NCBI RefSeq assembly: GCF_016902415.1 | Contig: NZ_JACJLV010000017.1 | Coordinates: 1 to 48,792 of the forward strand | Reading direction: 5' to 3' | Length of the DNA: 48,792 nt | Source: Mordavella massiliensis | GTDB lineage: Bacteria > Bacillota > Clostridia > Lachnospirales > Lachnospiraceae | Part shown: one piece after another, positions 16,713 to 25,464 of the stretch | Layout of the letters: the number at the start of each line of letters is the position of its first letter | Numbering within the stretch: position 1 is the stretch's first letter | Position numbers and translations under genes: made by a program | Notes under the pieces: model-generated | The model's input: only the letters and a program-made list of their open reading frames with translations | Told to the model about the DNA's origin: nothing | Database searches by the model: none

Positions 16713-17246
16713 ATGAAGATCCGGAAACATCCGCAGAAAAAAAGCCTGTGGAATATTCTTCCACGGGCTGTAAAAAAGCGGATCTGGATGCCGGGGCTTT
16801 TTGCCCTTCTTCTTGGGACGGATGAAGCGCTGAAGCAGTATGCGCAGGAGTATCTGGAACCAGGGGAAGAGCGTGTTCTTCCCGGCGGAAAACTTCTGTA
16901 CCGTAAGGTTTACAATCCGGGATTTGCATTTGGAACCTTTGCACAGCATCCGGAAGCGGTCTGGAATCTGTCTCTGGCCGCCGGAGTGGTTGTGATTGGA
17001 GACTGGGTCCGGAATCTGTGCAGGAAAGGGCATCTGCTTGCAAAGACAGGCACGACCCTGACGGCCGCCGGAGCGGCAGGCAATCTTCTGGACCGCCTGC
17101 TCCGCGGCAAGGTCGTAGATTATATCGGATTTCGTTCCGAACATGCATTTCTGGCAAAGCTGACGGCTAATCTGGCAGATTTTTATCTGGCCGCCGGAGC
17201 TTTGCTTATGACTCTGCGAAAAATTCTCGGATCTGCTGGTAAATAA
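16713..17246 (+). CDS. lspA: Signal peptidase II-like protein (LspA family)
   Basis: 177 residues. Family motifs in order: GTDEALKQY, VYNPGFAFG (usual N-x-G-x-A-F), AAGAAGNLLDRLLRGKVVDY (usual GGAxGNxxDRxxxGxVVDF, first catalytic Asp in VVDY) and ANLADFYLAAG (second catalytic Asp). About four membrane helices after a basic 25-residue N-terminal extension. It removes signal peptides from lipoproteins. Both catalytic Asp residues are present, but it is a divergent copy; a standard lspA elsewhere is possible. It starts directly after the previous stop, and its 3' end overlaps the converging dehydrogenase gene by 41 bases. Confidence 0.82.
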   Translation: MKIRKHPQKKSLWNILPRAVKKRIWMPGLFALLLGTDEALKQYAQEYLEPGEERVLPGGKLLYRKVYNPGFAFGTFAQHPEAVWNLSLAAGVVVIGDWVRNLCRKGHLLAKTGTTLTAAGAAGNLLDRLLRGKVVDYIGFRSEHAFLAKLTANLADFYLAAGALLMTLRKILGSAGK

Positions 17247-18144
17247 TACCCATCAGCCGGGTTCTTGCCTCTACGCTGGCCCAGCCGATATGCGGTGTGA
17301 TAAATAACCGTCTGCTGTCCCTGATGGCGTAGAGCGGATTGTCTGCGCTCATCGGTTCTTTGCACAGCACATCCAGGCCGGCAGCAGCGATCTGTCCTTC
17401 CTTCAGCGCGTCTGCAAGATCCTGTTCCACAACGATGGGTCCCCGGCCGAGATTCAGAAAGATGCAGGCCGGTTTCATTTCTTTCAGCGCGTCTGCGTTG
17501 ATCAGATTTTCTGTATATTGATTTAAAGGCGCATGGACGGAGATAATGTCCGAACTCTTAAGCAGGGTGTGAAGCGGCACCTGGTGATATCCGGGCTGTG
17601 GCGCGCTCCCCGACGGGGAAGAATAGATCACATCCGCGCCGAATGCTTCTGCGATGGCGGCCACCCGCCGCCCGATATTTCCCAGACCGATGATTCCCCA
17701 GGTTTTTCCCTTGATTTCGTAAAAATGTTCTGCAAAATGTGTAAAGATGGTGTCGTTGATATAGCGGCCTTCTTTTACATATTCGTCATAATAGCGCAGC
17801 TTTTCCAGCAGGAAAAACAGCATGGCAAAGGTGTGCTGGGCCACGGATTCTGTGGAGTAGTCCGCCACATTTCGCCAGGCGATGCCACGGCTCTCCAGAT
17901 ATGCTTTATCCAGGTTATTGGTGCCAGTGGCAGTGACACATACCAACTTAAGATTCCGGGCGTTCTTTACAGCGGCTTCGTCGATCCGGATCTTATTGAC
18001 GATGAGCACGTCTGCATCTGTAACCCGTTCCGGGACTTCTTCCGGCTGGGAAAAAGAATATTTCACCACTTCCCCCAACTGATCAAAAGCAGAGAGATCG
18101 ATATCATCCCCGATGGTTTTTGCGTCAAGAAATACAAGTTTCAT
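17206..18144 (-). CDS. D-2-hydroxyacid dehydrogenase (NAD-dependent)
   Basis: 312 residues. Rossmann motif WGIIGLGNIGRR (~146), catalytic Arg in LNLGRGPIV, Glu in DVLCKEP and His in TPHIGWAS, all in family order. It reduces 2-keto acids to D-2-hydroxy acids. Closest in feel to hydroxypyruvate/glycerate dehydrogenases, but substrate is not deducible. GGAGG 8 bases before ATG at 18144 fixes the start; the longer frame runs into the tRNA. It lies head-on to lspA with a 41-nt overlap of the 3' ends. Confidence 0.92.
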   Translation of the reverse strand: MKLVFLDAKTIGDDIDLSAFDQLGEVVKYSFSQPEEVPERVTDADVLIVNKIRIDEAAVKNARNLKLVCVTATGTNNLDKAYLESRGIAWRNVADYSTESVAQHTFAMLFFLLEKLRYYDEYVKEGRYINDTIFTHFAEHFYEIKGKTWGIIGLGNIGRRVAAIAEAFGADVIYSSPSGSAPQPGYHQVPLHTLLKSSDIISVHAPLNQYTENLINADALKEMKPACIFLNLGRGPIVVEQDLADALKEGQIAAAGLDVLCKEPMSADNPLYAIRDSRRLFITPHIGWASVEARTRLMGIIYQQIREFFAES

Positions 18145-18203
18145 AATGGAACCTCCTTCCAGATTTCCAGATGATGGATAGAATATATTTGGGTATAGAA
18201 AAA

Positions 18204-18274
18204 AGCGGGTGATGGGAATCGAACCCACGTATCCAGCTTGGAAGGCTGGTGTTCTACCATTGAACTACACCCGC
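18204..18274 (-). tRNA. tRNA-Gly (anticodon TCC)
   Basis: Minus-strand cloverleaf: acceptor GCGGGTG/CACCCGC, D arm with TAGTTCAATGGTAGA, anticodon loop CTTCCAA between CCAGC and GCTGG, T loop TTCGATT. Discriminator is T and no CCA is encoded. It lies 60 bases upstream of the dehydrogenase start on the same strand. Confidence 0.97.
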
Positions 18275-18365
18275 AAAATGATGAATTATGAAATTTCCCG
18301 TGAACGTGTTATATCATATCATCTTTGATAACAAAAAGCAAGAGGGAAATTAAGATTTGTTTAAG

Positions 18366-18395
18366 TTGTTTTTGAACGAGAGAATATTATATAAT
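18366..18395 (+). promoter_or_regulatory. Putative sigma-A promoter of the C39-like peptidase gene
   Basis: TTGTTT at 18366-18371 and a consensus TATAAT at 18390-18395 with 18-nt spacing, 47 bases before the start codon. Confidence 0.6.
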
Positions 18396-18442
18396 GGCAA
18401 TACAGAATAAGGATGAAATAGAAAAAACGAGGTGAACGACAG

Positions 18443-19312
18443 ATGATTTTCAGGCAGGAAAAGCACCCCTCGAAGAGAAGGCAGCAGGTATACCGTTATT
18501 ATGTGATTATTGCGGCCGCTGCGCTGGTACTGATCGGCGGCGGTCTTGGGATTGTCCTTTCCAGAAACAGCCGGCCGGAAACAAAGGAAGCGTCGCTGAC
18601 CAAGGAACAAAAAGAGCTTTACCGTCTGGCCGGCCCGCATATTGAGACGCAAAAGGAACGGATTGAGCGGGTGCGCATGGAGGCAACAGCGGCCGGCTAT
18701 CCGGAAGGCGTGATCGAACTTCTTGATAAGAATCCGGCTACTGTGTCCTATGTAGAAGATTACGGGGAAAAACAGGGACAGATATATGCGGAAGATATTG
18801 GAGATGACTATGTGGATGGGCAGATCCCGCTTCTGATCCAGTGGGATGAACGCTGGGGGTATGCGCCTTACGGGACCAGTGTGGTTGCAGTCAGTGGCTG
18901 CGGGCCTACCTGTATGGCGATGGTGGCGGCAGGACTGCGCCATGATCCGACTATTACACCGGCAAAAGTGGCAGAGTATGGAACACAGAACCAGTATGTA
19001 GATGAAGAGAATAATACGTACTGGGCTTTTATGCAGGAGGCAGGCAAGAACTGGGGGCTTTCCTGCTACAGCGGTTTTTTGTCAGAAGAGGAACTTTCGG
19101 CAGAACTTTCGGCCGGGCATCCGGTCATCTGCAGTATGGGGCCCGGGTATTTTACACAGAACGGCCATTTTATTGTTATGACCGGATATGAAAATGGACA
19201 GATCAGGATCAACGATCCGTTCAGCACAGAAAACAGCGGGAGAACCTGGACATATGGAGAGATCCACGACCAGATCAAGGCTATGTGGGTCTACCAGATA
19301 GATCAGGGGTAG
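18443..19312 (+). CDS. Membrane-anchored C39-like cysteine peptidase
   Basis: 289 residues. Basic N-terminus, one membrane helix (~20-41) and an extracytoplasmic Peptidase_C39_2 domain. Catalytic Cys in SGCGPTCMAM (~153), His in NGHFIVMTGY (~240), Asp in RINDPFS. The helical stalk (~60-110) is followed by the papain-like fold. Substrate unknown; such proteins trim wall-associated or secreted peptides. GAGGTG with 7-nt spacing supports the start. It is followed after 19 bases by a GNAT gene, probably co-transcribed. Confidence 0.85.
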   Translation: MIFRQEKHPSKRRQQVYRYYVIIAAAALVLIGGGLGIVLSRNSRPETKEASLTKEQKELYRLAGPHIETQKERIERVRMEATAAGYPEGVIELLDKNPATVSYVEDYGEKQGQIYAEDIGDDYVDGQIPLLIQWDERWGYAPYGTSVVAVSGCGPTCMAMVAAGLRHDPTITPAKVAEYGTQNQYVDEENNTYWAFMQEAGKNWGLSCYSGFLSEEELSAELSAGHPVICSMGPGYFTQNGHFIVMTGYENGQIRINDPFSTENSGRTWTYGEIHDQIKAMWVYQIDQG

Positions 19313-19331
19313 GAAAAACCAGGAGGAGAAA

Positions 19332-19817
19332 ATGACAGAAGAAAAAGCACAGATTAAGAATCACGGGAATATCGGATTTCGTTATGCAAAAGGGAAAGAC
19401 GCCGGCCTTGTCCTGGAGTTCTTAAAACGTCTTTCTGAATATGAAAAGGCAGAGGAACATCTGGTCTCCACGCCGGAGCTGTTACAAGAAGAACTGGAGC
19501 GGGACAACGGGGCGAAGGCTTTGTTTGTTCTGGCAGATGGAAAAGAAGTGGGTATGGCTCTCTTTTTTAGAAACTTTTCCGGGTATCTCGGCCGGGCGGG
19601 GATTTTCATCGATGCCCTTCTGGTGCTGGAAGAATACCGGGGAAAAGGCTACGGCAGAGCATTGTTTGAGGAATTGAAAAAGGAAGCGGCCCGGATGGGC
19701 GGAGCCAGGATGGAGTGGCTGTGTCTTACATGGAATACTCCTTCCATGGAATTTTATCGGAAAAACGGCGGACAACTTATGGATACCTTTGCTACTTACC
19801 GGCTGCCGCTGGAGTAA
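19332..19817 (+). CDS. GNAT family N-acetyltransferase
   Basis: 161 residues. Acetyl-CoA binding motif A is EEYRGKGYGRALFEEL, preceded by the strand FIDALLVL and followed by WNTPSMEFYRKNGG typical of motif B. Cytosolic; acceptor substrate unknown (diamine/amino-acid-type GNATs look similar). AGGAGG before ATG 19332. Confidence 0.9.
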   Translation: MTEEKAQIKNHGNIGFRYAKGKDAGLVLEFLKRLSEYEKAEEHLVSTPELLQEELERDNGAKALFVLADGKEVGMALFFRNFSGYLGRAGIFIDALLVLEEYRGKGYGRALFEELKKEAARMGGARMEWLCLTWNTPSMEFYRKNGGQLMDTFATYRLPLE

Positions 19818-19844
19818 GAGAGCAAGGATTGCAAGAAAAATGTA

Positions 19845-19873
19845 TTGCTGTTGTGCGGACACATGTGTATAAT
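19845..19873 (+). promoter_or_regulatory. Promoter and palindromic operator of the RelBE-type module
   Basis: TTGCTG at 19845-19850, 17 bases, extended -10 TGTGTATAAT ending at 19873. The perfect palindrome ACACATGTGT (19859-19868) overlaps the -10, as expected for an autorepressed antitoxin promoter. Confidence 0.7.
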
Positions 19874-19911
19874 AAAGAAAAAGATATGCACGAGAAAGGA
19901 GCGTTGTTATT

Positions 19912-20218
19912 ATGGCAAAGTCAGCAAATTTATATGCGAGAATAGAGCCTGAAATTAAAGAGCAGGCTGAAAAAAATTCTCTCTACACTTGGTATTCCGG
20001 CTTCTAACGCTATCAATATGTTTTATAAACAGATTATCTTACAGCGAGGACTTCCCTTTGAAGTAAAAATTCCAGACAGAACGTCCACAGATATAAGCAT
20101 GTTGGGAACAGACGAATTGCACACAGAACTGGAGAAAGGATATGCGGATATGAAAGCTGGTCGAACCAAAGACGCAAGAACGGTTTTTTCTGATATTCGC
20201 AAAGACTATGGTTTATGA
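19912..20218 (+). pseudogene. RelB/DinJ-type antitoxin, frameshifted at an A7 run
   Basis: Frame 1 reads MAKSANLYARIEPEIKEQAE and soon stops. The rest of the antitoxin continues in the +1 frame (ILSTLGIPASNAINMFY ... DIRKDYGL, ending 20218). The switch falls at seven A residues, 19970-19976; six A would restore one ~101-residue RelB/DinJ protein with its N-terminal ribbon-helix-helix. A real mutation, a sequencing error or slippage are all possible. AAAGGAG precedes the ATG. Confidence 0.85.
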
Positions 20219-20338
20219 TTTTTAATGTAGCCACATCAATACATTCCAGATATAGAAGAACAGGTAGTAACAGTTTTACGTGTCATGTACAGCGGACGCA
20301 ACATGGAAGAAGAGCTAAGTGCCCATATAAAGCAATAG
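20215..20338 (+). pseudogene. RelE/ParE-type toxin, internally deleted
   Basis: The start (MIFNV, ATG 20215) overlaps the antitoxin stop as in intact modules. It then jumps, out of frame, to a toxin C-terminus: YIPDIEEQVVTVLRVMYSGR followed by NMEEELSAHIKQ and TAG at 20336-20338. Roughly 60-70 residues that hold the toxin core are missing, so no active toxin is expected. Confidence 0.8.
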
Positions 20339-20357
20339 ATAATTTCATATTCCACAT

Positions 20358-20395
20358 AAAAAGCGGTTACTCCGTTGGAGATCAATCGCTTTTTC
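20358..20395 (+). terminator. Terminator after the RelBE remnant
   Basis: AAAAAGCG (20358-20365) pairs with CGCTTTTT (20387-20394); an inner CTCC/GGAG adds to the stem. The T-rich 3' arm serves as the U-tract. Confidence 0.6.
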
Positions 20396-20471
20396 TATAC
20401 TCAAATTTCAGATTGGAGCGATTGATTGAAAGATATTTTTACCGATATGCAGGCAAAAAATAAAGAAAAAA

Positions 20472-20514
20472 TTAGCACTCGTCTCTTGACTCTGCTAACA
20501 ACAAGTGTTATATT
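20472..20514 (+). promoter_or_regulatory. clpB promoter with degraded CIRCE
   Basis: A perfect CIRCE left arm TTAGCACTC (20472-20480), then nine bases, then CTCTGCTAA (20490-20498), which keeps TGCTAA of the right arm. The -35 TTGACT (20486-20491) lies inside the element, and the -10 TATATT (20509-20514) follows a 17-nt spacer. HrcA control is likely but possibly weaker than at htpG. Confidence 0.75.
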
Positions 20515-20563
20515 ACCACTAGAACAATGAAAACAACCGATCTCAAAAAGGAGGCGTATGGTT

Positions 20564-23164
20564 ATGAATATTAATAAATTTACACAGAGTTCTATGGCGG
20601 CGGTCCAGGGCTGTGAGAAGGCGGCAATGGATTACGGCAATCAGGAAATTGAGCAGGAGCACCTGTTCTATGCGCTGCTGACGATTGATGACAGTCTGAT
20701 CTTAAAATTATTTGAAAAAATGGGGATTACAAAGGAGACAGCTGTCAACCGGGCGGAGGAGGCCCTGCGGAAGCGCCCGAAGGTGCAGGGGGGCCAGATG
20801 TTTATCGGCAAGGATCTGAATAACGTGCTGGTCTACGCAGAAGATGAAGCTAAGCAGATGGGTGACGAGTATGTTTCCGTGGAGCATCTGTTCCTGTCCA
20901 TGATCAAACATGCAAACCGGGAAATGAAGCAGCTGTTCCGGGAGTTTGGCATTACAAGAGACAGCTTCCTGCAGGTTTTGTCAACCGTGAGAGGCAATCA
21001 GCGCGTGACCAGCGATAATCCGGAAGCCACTTACGATACTTTGAACAAATATGGTCAGGATCTGGTGGAGCGGGCAAGAGAGCAGAAGCTGGATCCTGTA
21101 ATCGGAAGGGATGCGGAGATCCGCAATGTGATCCGGATCTTGTCCCGTAAGACAAAGAATAATCCGGTGCTCATCGGCGAACCTGGAGTAGGAAAGACTG
21201 CGGCTGTGGAAGGACTGGCGCAGCGGATCGTCCGGGGCGACGTGCCGGAAGCATTGAAAGATAAAAAATTATTTGCCCTGGATATGGGAGCCCTGGTGGC
21301 CGGAGCCAAGTACCGGGGAGAATTCGAGGAGCGTCTGAAAGCGGTCCTTGAGGAAGTAAAAAACAGCGATGGCAATATCATCCTCTTTATCGATGAGCTG
21401 CATACTATCGTGGGAGCGGGAAAGAGTGACGGCGCCATGGACGCCGGAAATATGCTCAAACCCATGCTGGCCAGAGGAGAGCTTCACTGTATCGGCGCCA
21501 CGACGCTGGACGAATACCGGCAGTATATTGAAAAGGATGCGGCTCTGGAGCGGCGGTTCCAGCCGGTGATGGTAGATGAGCCGTCGGTGGAGGACGCCAT
21601 TTCGATCCTCCGGGGGCTGAAAGAACGCTACGAAGTCTTCCACGGCGTCAAGATTACAGACAGCGCCCTGGTGGCGGCAGTTACTTTAAGCAACCGGTAT
21701 ATTTCCGACCGGTTCCTGCCGGATAAGGCCATTGACCTGGTGGATGAAGCCTGCGCGCTGATCAAGACGGAACTGGACTCCATGCCCACTGAGCTGGACG
21801 CTTTGAACCGGAAGATCATGCAGCTGGAGATTGAAGAGGCGGCGCTGAAAAAAGAGGATGACCGCTTAAGCCAGGAGCGGCTGGCAAAACTGCAGCAGGA
21901 GCTGGCGGAAGAGCGGGAAACATTTGCAAAACAGAAGGCACAGTGGGATAATGAAAAGAGATCCGTGGAACATGTGCAGAAACTCCGCGAGCAGATCGAA
22001 CAGCTGAACCGGGAGATCGAGACCGCCCAGCAGAACTACGACCTGAATAAAGCGGCGGAACTGCAGTACGGACGGCTTCCGCAGCTGCAGAAACAGCTGG
22101 AGGAGGAAGAAGAGAAGGTAAAGGATGAAGATCTGTCGCTGGTACACGAAAGCGTCACAGAGGATGAGATCGCCAAGATCATTTCCCGCTGGACCGGCAT
22201 TCCGGTAGCGAAGCTGAATGAAAGCGAGCGGAGCAAGACGCTGCATCTGGCGGACGAACTCCACAGGCGTGTCATCGGACAGGACGAAGGCGTGACCAAA
22301 GTAACAGAAGCCATCATCCGTTCCAAGGCGGGGATCAAGGATCCCAGCAAGCCGATCGGATCCTTCCTGTTCCTTGGACCGACCGGCGTGGGCAAGACGG
22401 AGCTTGCCAAGGCACTGGCAGAGAGTCTGTTTGACGATGAAAATAATATGGTGCGGATCGATATGAGTGAGTACATGGAGAAGTATTCTGTGTCCCGGCT
22501 CATTGGAGCGCCTCCGGGATATGTGGGTTATGACGAGGGCGGCCAGCTGACAGAGGCGGTCCGGAGAAAACCCTATTCCGTGGTACTGTTTGATGAGATC
22601 GAGAAGGCCCATCCGGACGTATTCAACGTGCTGCTGCAGGTGCTGGACGATGGACGGATCACAGACTCTCAGGGACGTACTGTGGACTTTAAGAACACTA
22701 TCCTGATCATGACTTCCAATATCGGTTCTGCCTATCTGCTGGACGGCATCGATGAAAATGGAAATATCAGGCCGGAGGCAGAGGAACTGGTTATGAACGA
22801 TCTGAGGAATCATTTCCGGCCCGAGTTTTTGAATCGTCTGGACGAGACGATTATGTTCCGTCCGCTGACCAGGGACAATATCCATGCGATCATCAAACTG
22901 CTGGTGGATGATGTGAACAAACGGCTGGCAGATAAGGAAATCCGCATCGAACTGACTGAAAATGCCAAACAGATCGTGGTGGAGGGCGGCTATGATCCGA
23001 CCTACGGCGCACGGCCCCTGAAACGGTATCTGCAGAAAAACGTGGAAACCCTGGCCGCGAAGCTGATCCTGGAAGGAAACGTAGGCACCGGAGACACCAT
23101 TTTGATCGATGGCGTGGACGGACATCTGGACGCAAGGATCAAGCAGCATCTGCAGGAGATTTAA
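20564..23164 (+). CDS. clpB: ClpB disaggregase (Hsp100)
   Basis: 866 residues, the normal ClpB length. N-domain with Clp-N repeats (1-145); NBD1 Walker [10 protein letters not shown] (~208) and Walker B FIDELH; coiled-coil M domain (~400-520); NBD2 Walker [10 protein letters not shown] (~605) and [11 protein letters not shown]; no ClpP-binding loop. It rescues aggregated proteins together with DnaK. AAGGAGG at 20548-20554 sits 9 bases before ATG 20564 and only 3 bases before ATG 20558, so 20564 is chosen. Its own promoter carries a degraded CIRCE. The polymerase gene follows after 15 bases. Confidence 0.97.
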   Translation: MNINKFTQSSMAAVQGCEKAAMDYGNQEIEQEHLFYALLTIDDSLILKLFEKMGITKETAVNRAEEALRKRPKVQGGQMFIGKDLNNVLVYAEDEAKQMGDEYVSVEHLFLSMIKHANREMKQLFREFGITRDSFLQVLSTVRGNQRVTSDNPEATYDTLNKYGQDLVERAREQKLDPVIGRDAEIRNVIRILSRKTKNNPVLIGEPGVGKTAAVEGLAQRIVRGDVPEALKDKKLFALDMGALVAGAKYRGEFEERLKAVLEEVKNSDGNIILFIDELHTIVGAGKSDGAMDAGNMLKPMLARGELHCIGATTLDEYRQYIEKDAALERRFQPVMVDEPSVEDAISILRGLKERYEVFHGVKITDSALVAAVTLSNRYISDRFLPDKAIDLVDEACALIKTELDSMPTELDALNRKIMQLEIEEAALKKEDDRLSQERLAKLQQELAEERETFAKQKAQWDNEKRSVEHVQKLREQIEQLNREIETAQQNYDLNKAAELQYGRLPQLQKQLEEEEEKVKDEDLSLVHESVTEDEIAKIISRWTGIPVAKLNESERSKTLHLADELHRRVIGQDEGVTKVTEAIIRSKAGIKDPSKPIGSFLFLGPTGVGKTELAKALAESLFDDENNMVRIDMSEYMEKYSVSRLIGAPPGYVGYDEGGQLTEAVRRKPYSVVLFDEIEKAHPDVFNVLLQVLDDGRITDSQGRTVDFKNTILIMTSNIGSAYLLDGIDENGNIRPEAEELVMNDLRNHFRPEFLNRLDETIMFRPLTRDNIHAIIKLLVDDVNKRLADKEIRIELTENAKQIVVEGGYDPTYGARPLKRYLQKNVETLAAKLILEGNVGTGDTILIDGVDGHLDARIKQHLQEI

Positions 23165-23179
23165 TACAGGAGAAAACGG

Positions 23180-24403
23180 ATGAACCGTGTCATATTTCAT
23201 ATTGATGTGAATTCCGCCTACCTGAGCTGGACGGCGGTAGAACAGTTAAAAAGCGGCAGCAGCCTGGATATCCGGACCATCCCCGCCATCATCGGCGGGG
23301 ACCGGGCGTCCAGGCACGGCGTCGTTCTGGCAAAATCCATTCCTGCAAAGAAATATGGCATCGTTACCGGCGAGCCGGTGGCAAATGCGCTGAGGAAATG
23401 TCCGAACCTCCATATGGAGCCGCCGGATCACAAGATGTATCACCGGTACAGCCAGGCGCTGATGGAATTTTTGAAAACATATTCCAGGGAGATCGAGCAG
23501 GTCAGTGTGGACGAGTGTTACATGGATTTTACGGAGGCTGCGAAGCGGTATTCTTCCCCGGTGGAAGGAGCCCTGGAACTGAAAAATGAAGTGAAACACC
23601 GGTTTGGATTTACGGTAAACGTGGGGATCTCCAGTAATAAGCTGCTGGCAAAGATGGCTTCGGATTTTGAAAAGCCGGACAAGGTACATACTTTATTTCC
23701 ACAGGAGATCCAGGTGAAAATGTGGCCCCTGCCGGTGCGGGATCTGTACATGGCGGGAAAATCCAGTACCGAGACCTTAAAGAAGCTGGAGATCTATACG
23801 ATCGGAGATCTGGCAAATACCGATCCGGCGATCCTGGAACTGCATTTAAAAAGTCACGGCCGCAGGCTCTGGGAGTTTGCCAACGGCATCGGGGATGATC
23901 AGGTTATCTCGGAACCGCCGGAGGCTAAGGGGATCGGGAATTCCGTGACACTTCCCAAAGATGCGGAGACAGAAGAAGAGGCAGAGGCGGTGCTGGAGCA
24001 GCTGGCGCAGAGCGTGTCCCGCAGGCTTAAGAAAGCGGGGCAGAAGGCGGGGATGCTGAGTGTGGAGATCAAATATTACACCTTTGAAAGCGTATCCCAT
24101 CAGCGGCAGCTGGCAAAGCCCACCTATGACGCCCGGGACATTTACCAGGAGGCTGTGAGCCTGTTTCTGGAGCTGTGGAATCATCAGCCGATCCGTCTTC
24201 TTGGCATCCGGAGTTCCAAATTGTCGGAAAAAGGAGAGCCGGAGCAGTTAAGCATCTTTGATATTCAGGTGGAGCCGGAGGAGAAGCGCAGGAAAAAGCG
24301 GCAGTTAAAAGAGGCCATGGAGCAGCTCAAAGGGAAATATGGAAAAGAAGTAGTCCGCAAAGGAACCGGCTCCCTGCCCAAACAGGGTGTTGACAAATTT
24401 TGA
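23180..24403 (+). CDS. dinB: Y-family DNA polymerase IV-like
   Basis: 407 residues. Catalytic metal ligands lie in FHIDVNSAYLSW (Asp) and QVSVDECYMDF (Asp-Glu, ~108-116). The steric-gate position is Tyr (usually Phe or Tyr). Little-finger domain is ~240-350. A sliding-clamp binding motif QLSIF is visible near 357, then a basic tail. Translesion DNA synthesis in the cytosol. It lies 15 bases after clpB with AGGAG, so stress co-expression is plausible. Its stop codon lies within the promoter of yitT. Confidence 0.94.
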   Translation: MNRVIFHIDVNSAYLSWTAVEQLKSGSSLDIRTIPAIIGGDRASRHGVVLAKSIPAKKYGIVTGEPVANALRKCPNLHMEPPDHKMYHRYSQALMEFLKTYSREIEQVSVDECYMDFTEAAKRYSSPVEGALELKNEVKHRFGFTVNVGISSNKLLAKMASDFEKPDKVHTLFPQEIQVKMWPLPVRDLYMAGKSSTETLKKLEIYTIGDLANTDPAILELHLKSHGRRLWEFANGIGDDQVISEPPEAKGIGNSVTLPKDAETEEEAEAVLEQLAQSVSRRLKKAGQKAGMLSVEIKYYTFESVSHQRQLAKPTYDARDIYQEAVSLFLELWNHQPIRLLGIRSSKLSEKGEPEQLSIFDIQVEPEEKRRKKRQLKEAMEQLKGKYGKEVVRKGTGSLPKQGVDKF

Positions 24404-24418
24404 CGGAATCATTATACT
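24390..24418 (+). promoter_or_regulatory. Strong sigma-A promoter of the YitT gene
   Basis: TTGACA (24390-24395), 17 bases, TATACT (24413-24418). It overlaps the last codons of dinB. The leader is about 110 bases. Confidence 0.85.
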
Positions 24419-24533
24419 TAAATGCATAAGAGCATCGGCGAATTATATTTTTATAGTTTGCGGGTGTTCTTTTTTTGCGGATATGATACAGAAAGAATAC
24501 AGACAATAACAAAGGAAAGAGAGGAACGATTCG

Positions 24534-25403
24534 ATGAAAAATGTGGATTGGAAAGAAATTGGCCTGGATGTTCTGGTAGACATTGTGGCGGGTATGCTGA
24601 TTGCAGTGGGTGTCTATAATTTCGCGCTGAACGCGAATTTCCCGGTGGCAGGTTTCTCGGGAATCGCCATTATCATGTATCACCTGCTGGGGCTTCCGGT
24701 AGGTATCGGAACCATTATCCTGAATATCCCGGTTTCGATCTTCTGTTATAAATTCCTGGGAAGGACATTTTTCCTGAAGTCCGTGAAATCCATGGTGATT
24801 TCTTCTGTACTGATGGACTATGTCGCGCCGTTACTTCCTGTCTATGACGGCAGCCGGTTCCTGGCGGCCCTTTGCATGGGAGTTCTGTGCGGGATCGGAT
24901 ACGCCATGATCTTCATGAGAGGATCTTCTACCGGCGGCCAGGACTTTATCAGCGTATCGATCAAAAAGGTAAAGCCGCATATTACCCTGGGCATCATTAC
25001 ATTTGTACTGGATATGGTGACCATCGTTCTTGGTACGGTGCTGGTATTCGGCGATGTGGACGGCCTGATCTATGGTATTATCGTTACTTACCTGATGGCG
25101 ATCGTAATGGACCGGATCATGTACGGTATTGATGAAGGAAAGCTGACCTTGATCGTGACGGAGCGGGGCGAAGAAGTGGCGGAACGGATCGATGAGTATT
25201 CCGGCAGAGGTTCTACCATTCTGAAAGGAATGGGAAGCTACAGCAAGGCGAAAAAAGACGTGGTTATGTGTGCCTGCAACAATAAGCAGATGTATACCAT
25301 CAAGAAAATGGTGCACAAGATCGACCCCAAAGCATTTACCATTATTATGGAATCCAATGAAGTAGTGGGAGAAGGATTTAAAGAAGAAATTTCAGAACTG
25401 TAA
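24534..25403 (+). CDS. YitT family membrane protein (DUF161 plus DUF2179)
   Basis: 289 residues. Five or six membrane helices (residues ~10-200) with AGFSGIAIIMYHLLGLPVG and RGSSTGGQDFIS, typical of the YitT transport domain. A cytosolic DUF2179 domain follows (~205-289, with GRGSTILKGMGSYS and CACNNKQMYTIKKMV). Substrate not established for this family. AAAGAGAGG precedes the ATG at 24534. Monocistronic, with a strong promoter. Confidence 0.9.
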   Translation: MKNVDWKEIGLDVLVDIVAGMLIAVGVYNFALNANFPVAGFSGIAIIMYHLLGLPVGIGTIILNIPVSIFCYKFLGRTFFLKSVKSMVISSVLMDYVAPLLPVYDGSRFLAALCMGVLCGIGYAMIFMRGSSTGGQDFISVSIKKVKPHITLGIITFVLDMVTIVLGTVLVFGDVDGLIYGIIVTYLMAIVMDRIMYGIDEGKLTLIVTERGEEVAERIDEYSGRGSTILKGMGSYSKAKKDVVMCACNNKQMYTIKKMVHKIDPKAFTIIMESNEVVGEGFKEEISEL

Positions 25404-25417
25404 ATATGGGAAAAGTG

Positions 25418-25426
25418 TGATATAAT
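25418..25426 (+). promoter_or_regulatory. Extended -10 promoter of the Lon-like AAA+ gene
   Basis: TGATATAAT (25418-25426): TG plus one base plus consensus TATAAT, with no good -35, 39 bases before the chosen start. Confidence 0.55.
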
Positions 25427-25464
25427 TTTGTAATCACATGAATGCAGAAGAAAAGGAGCAGACC

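Noticed and set aside
18370-18943. Minus-strand frame opposite the C39-like peptidase gene
   Set aside because: Antisense shadow of a gene with clear catalytic motifs and promoter.
21866-23200. 444-codon minus-strand frame opposite clpB
   Set aside because: Shadow frame caused by the codon bias of clpB; no motifs.
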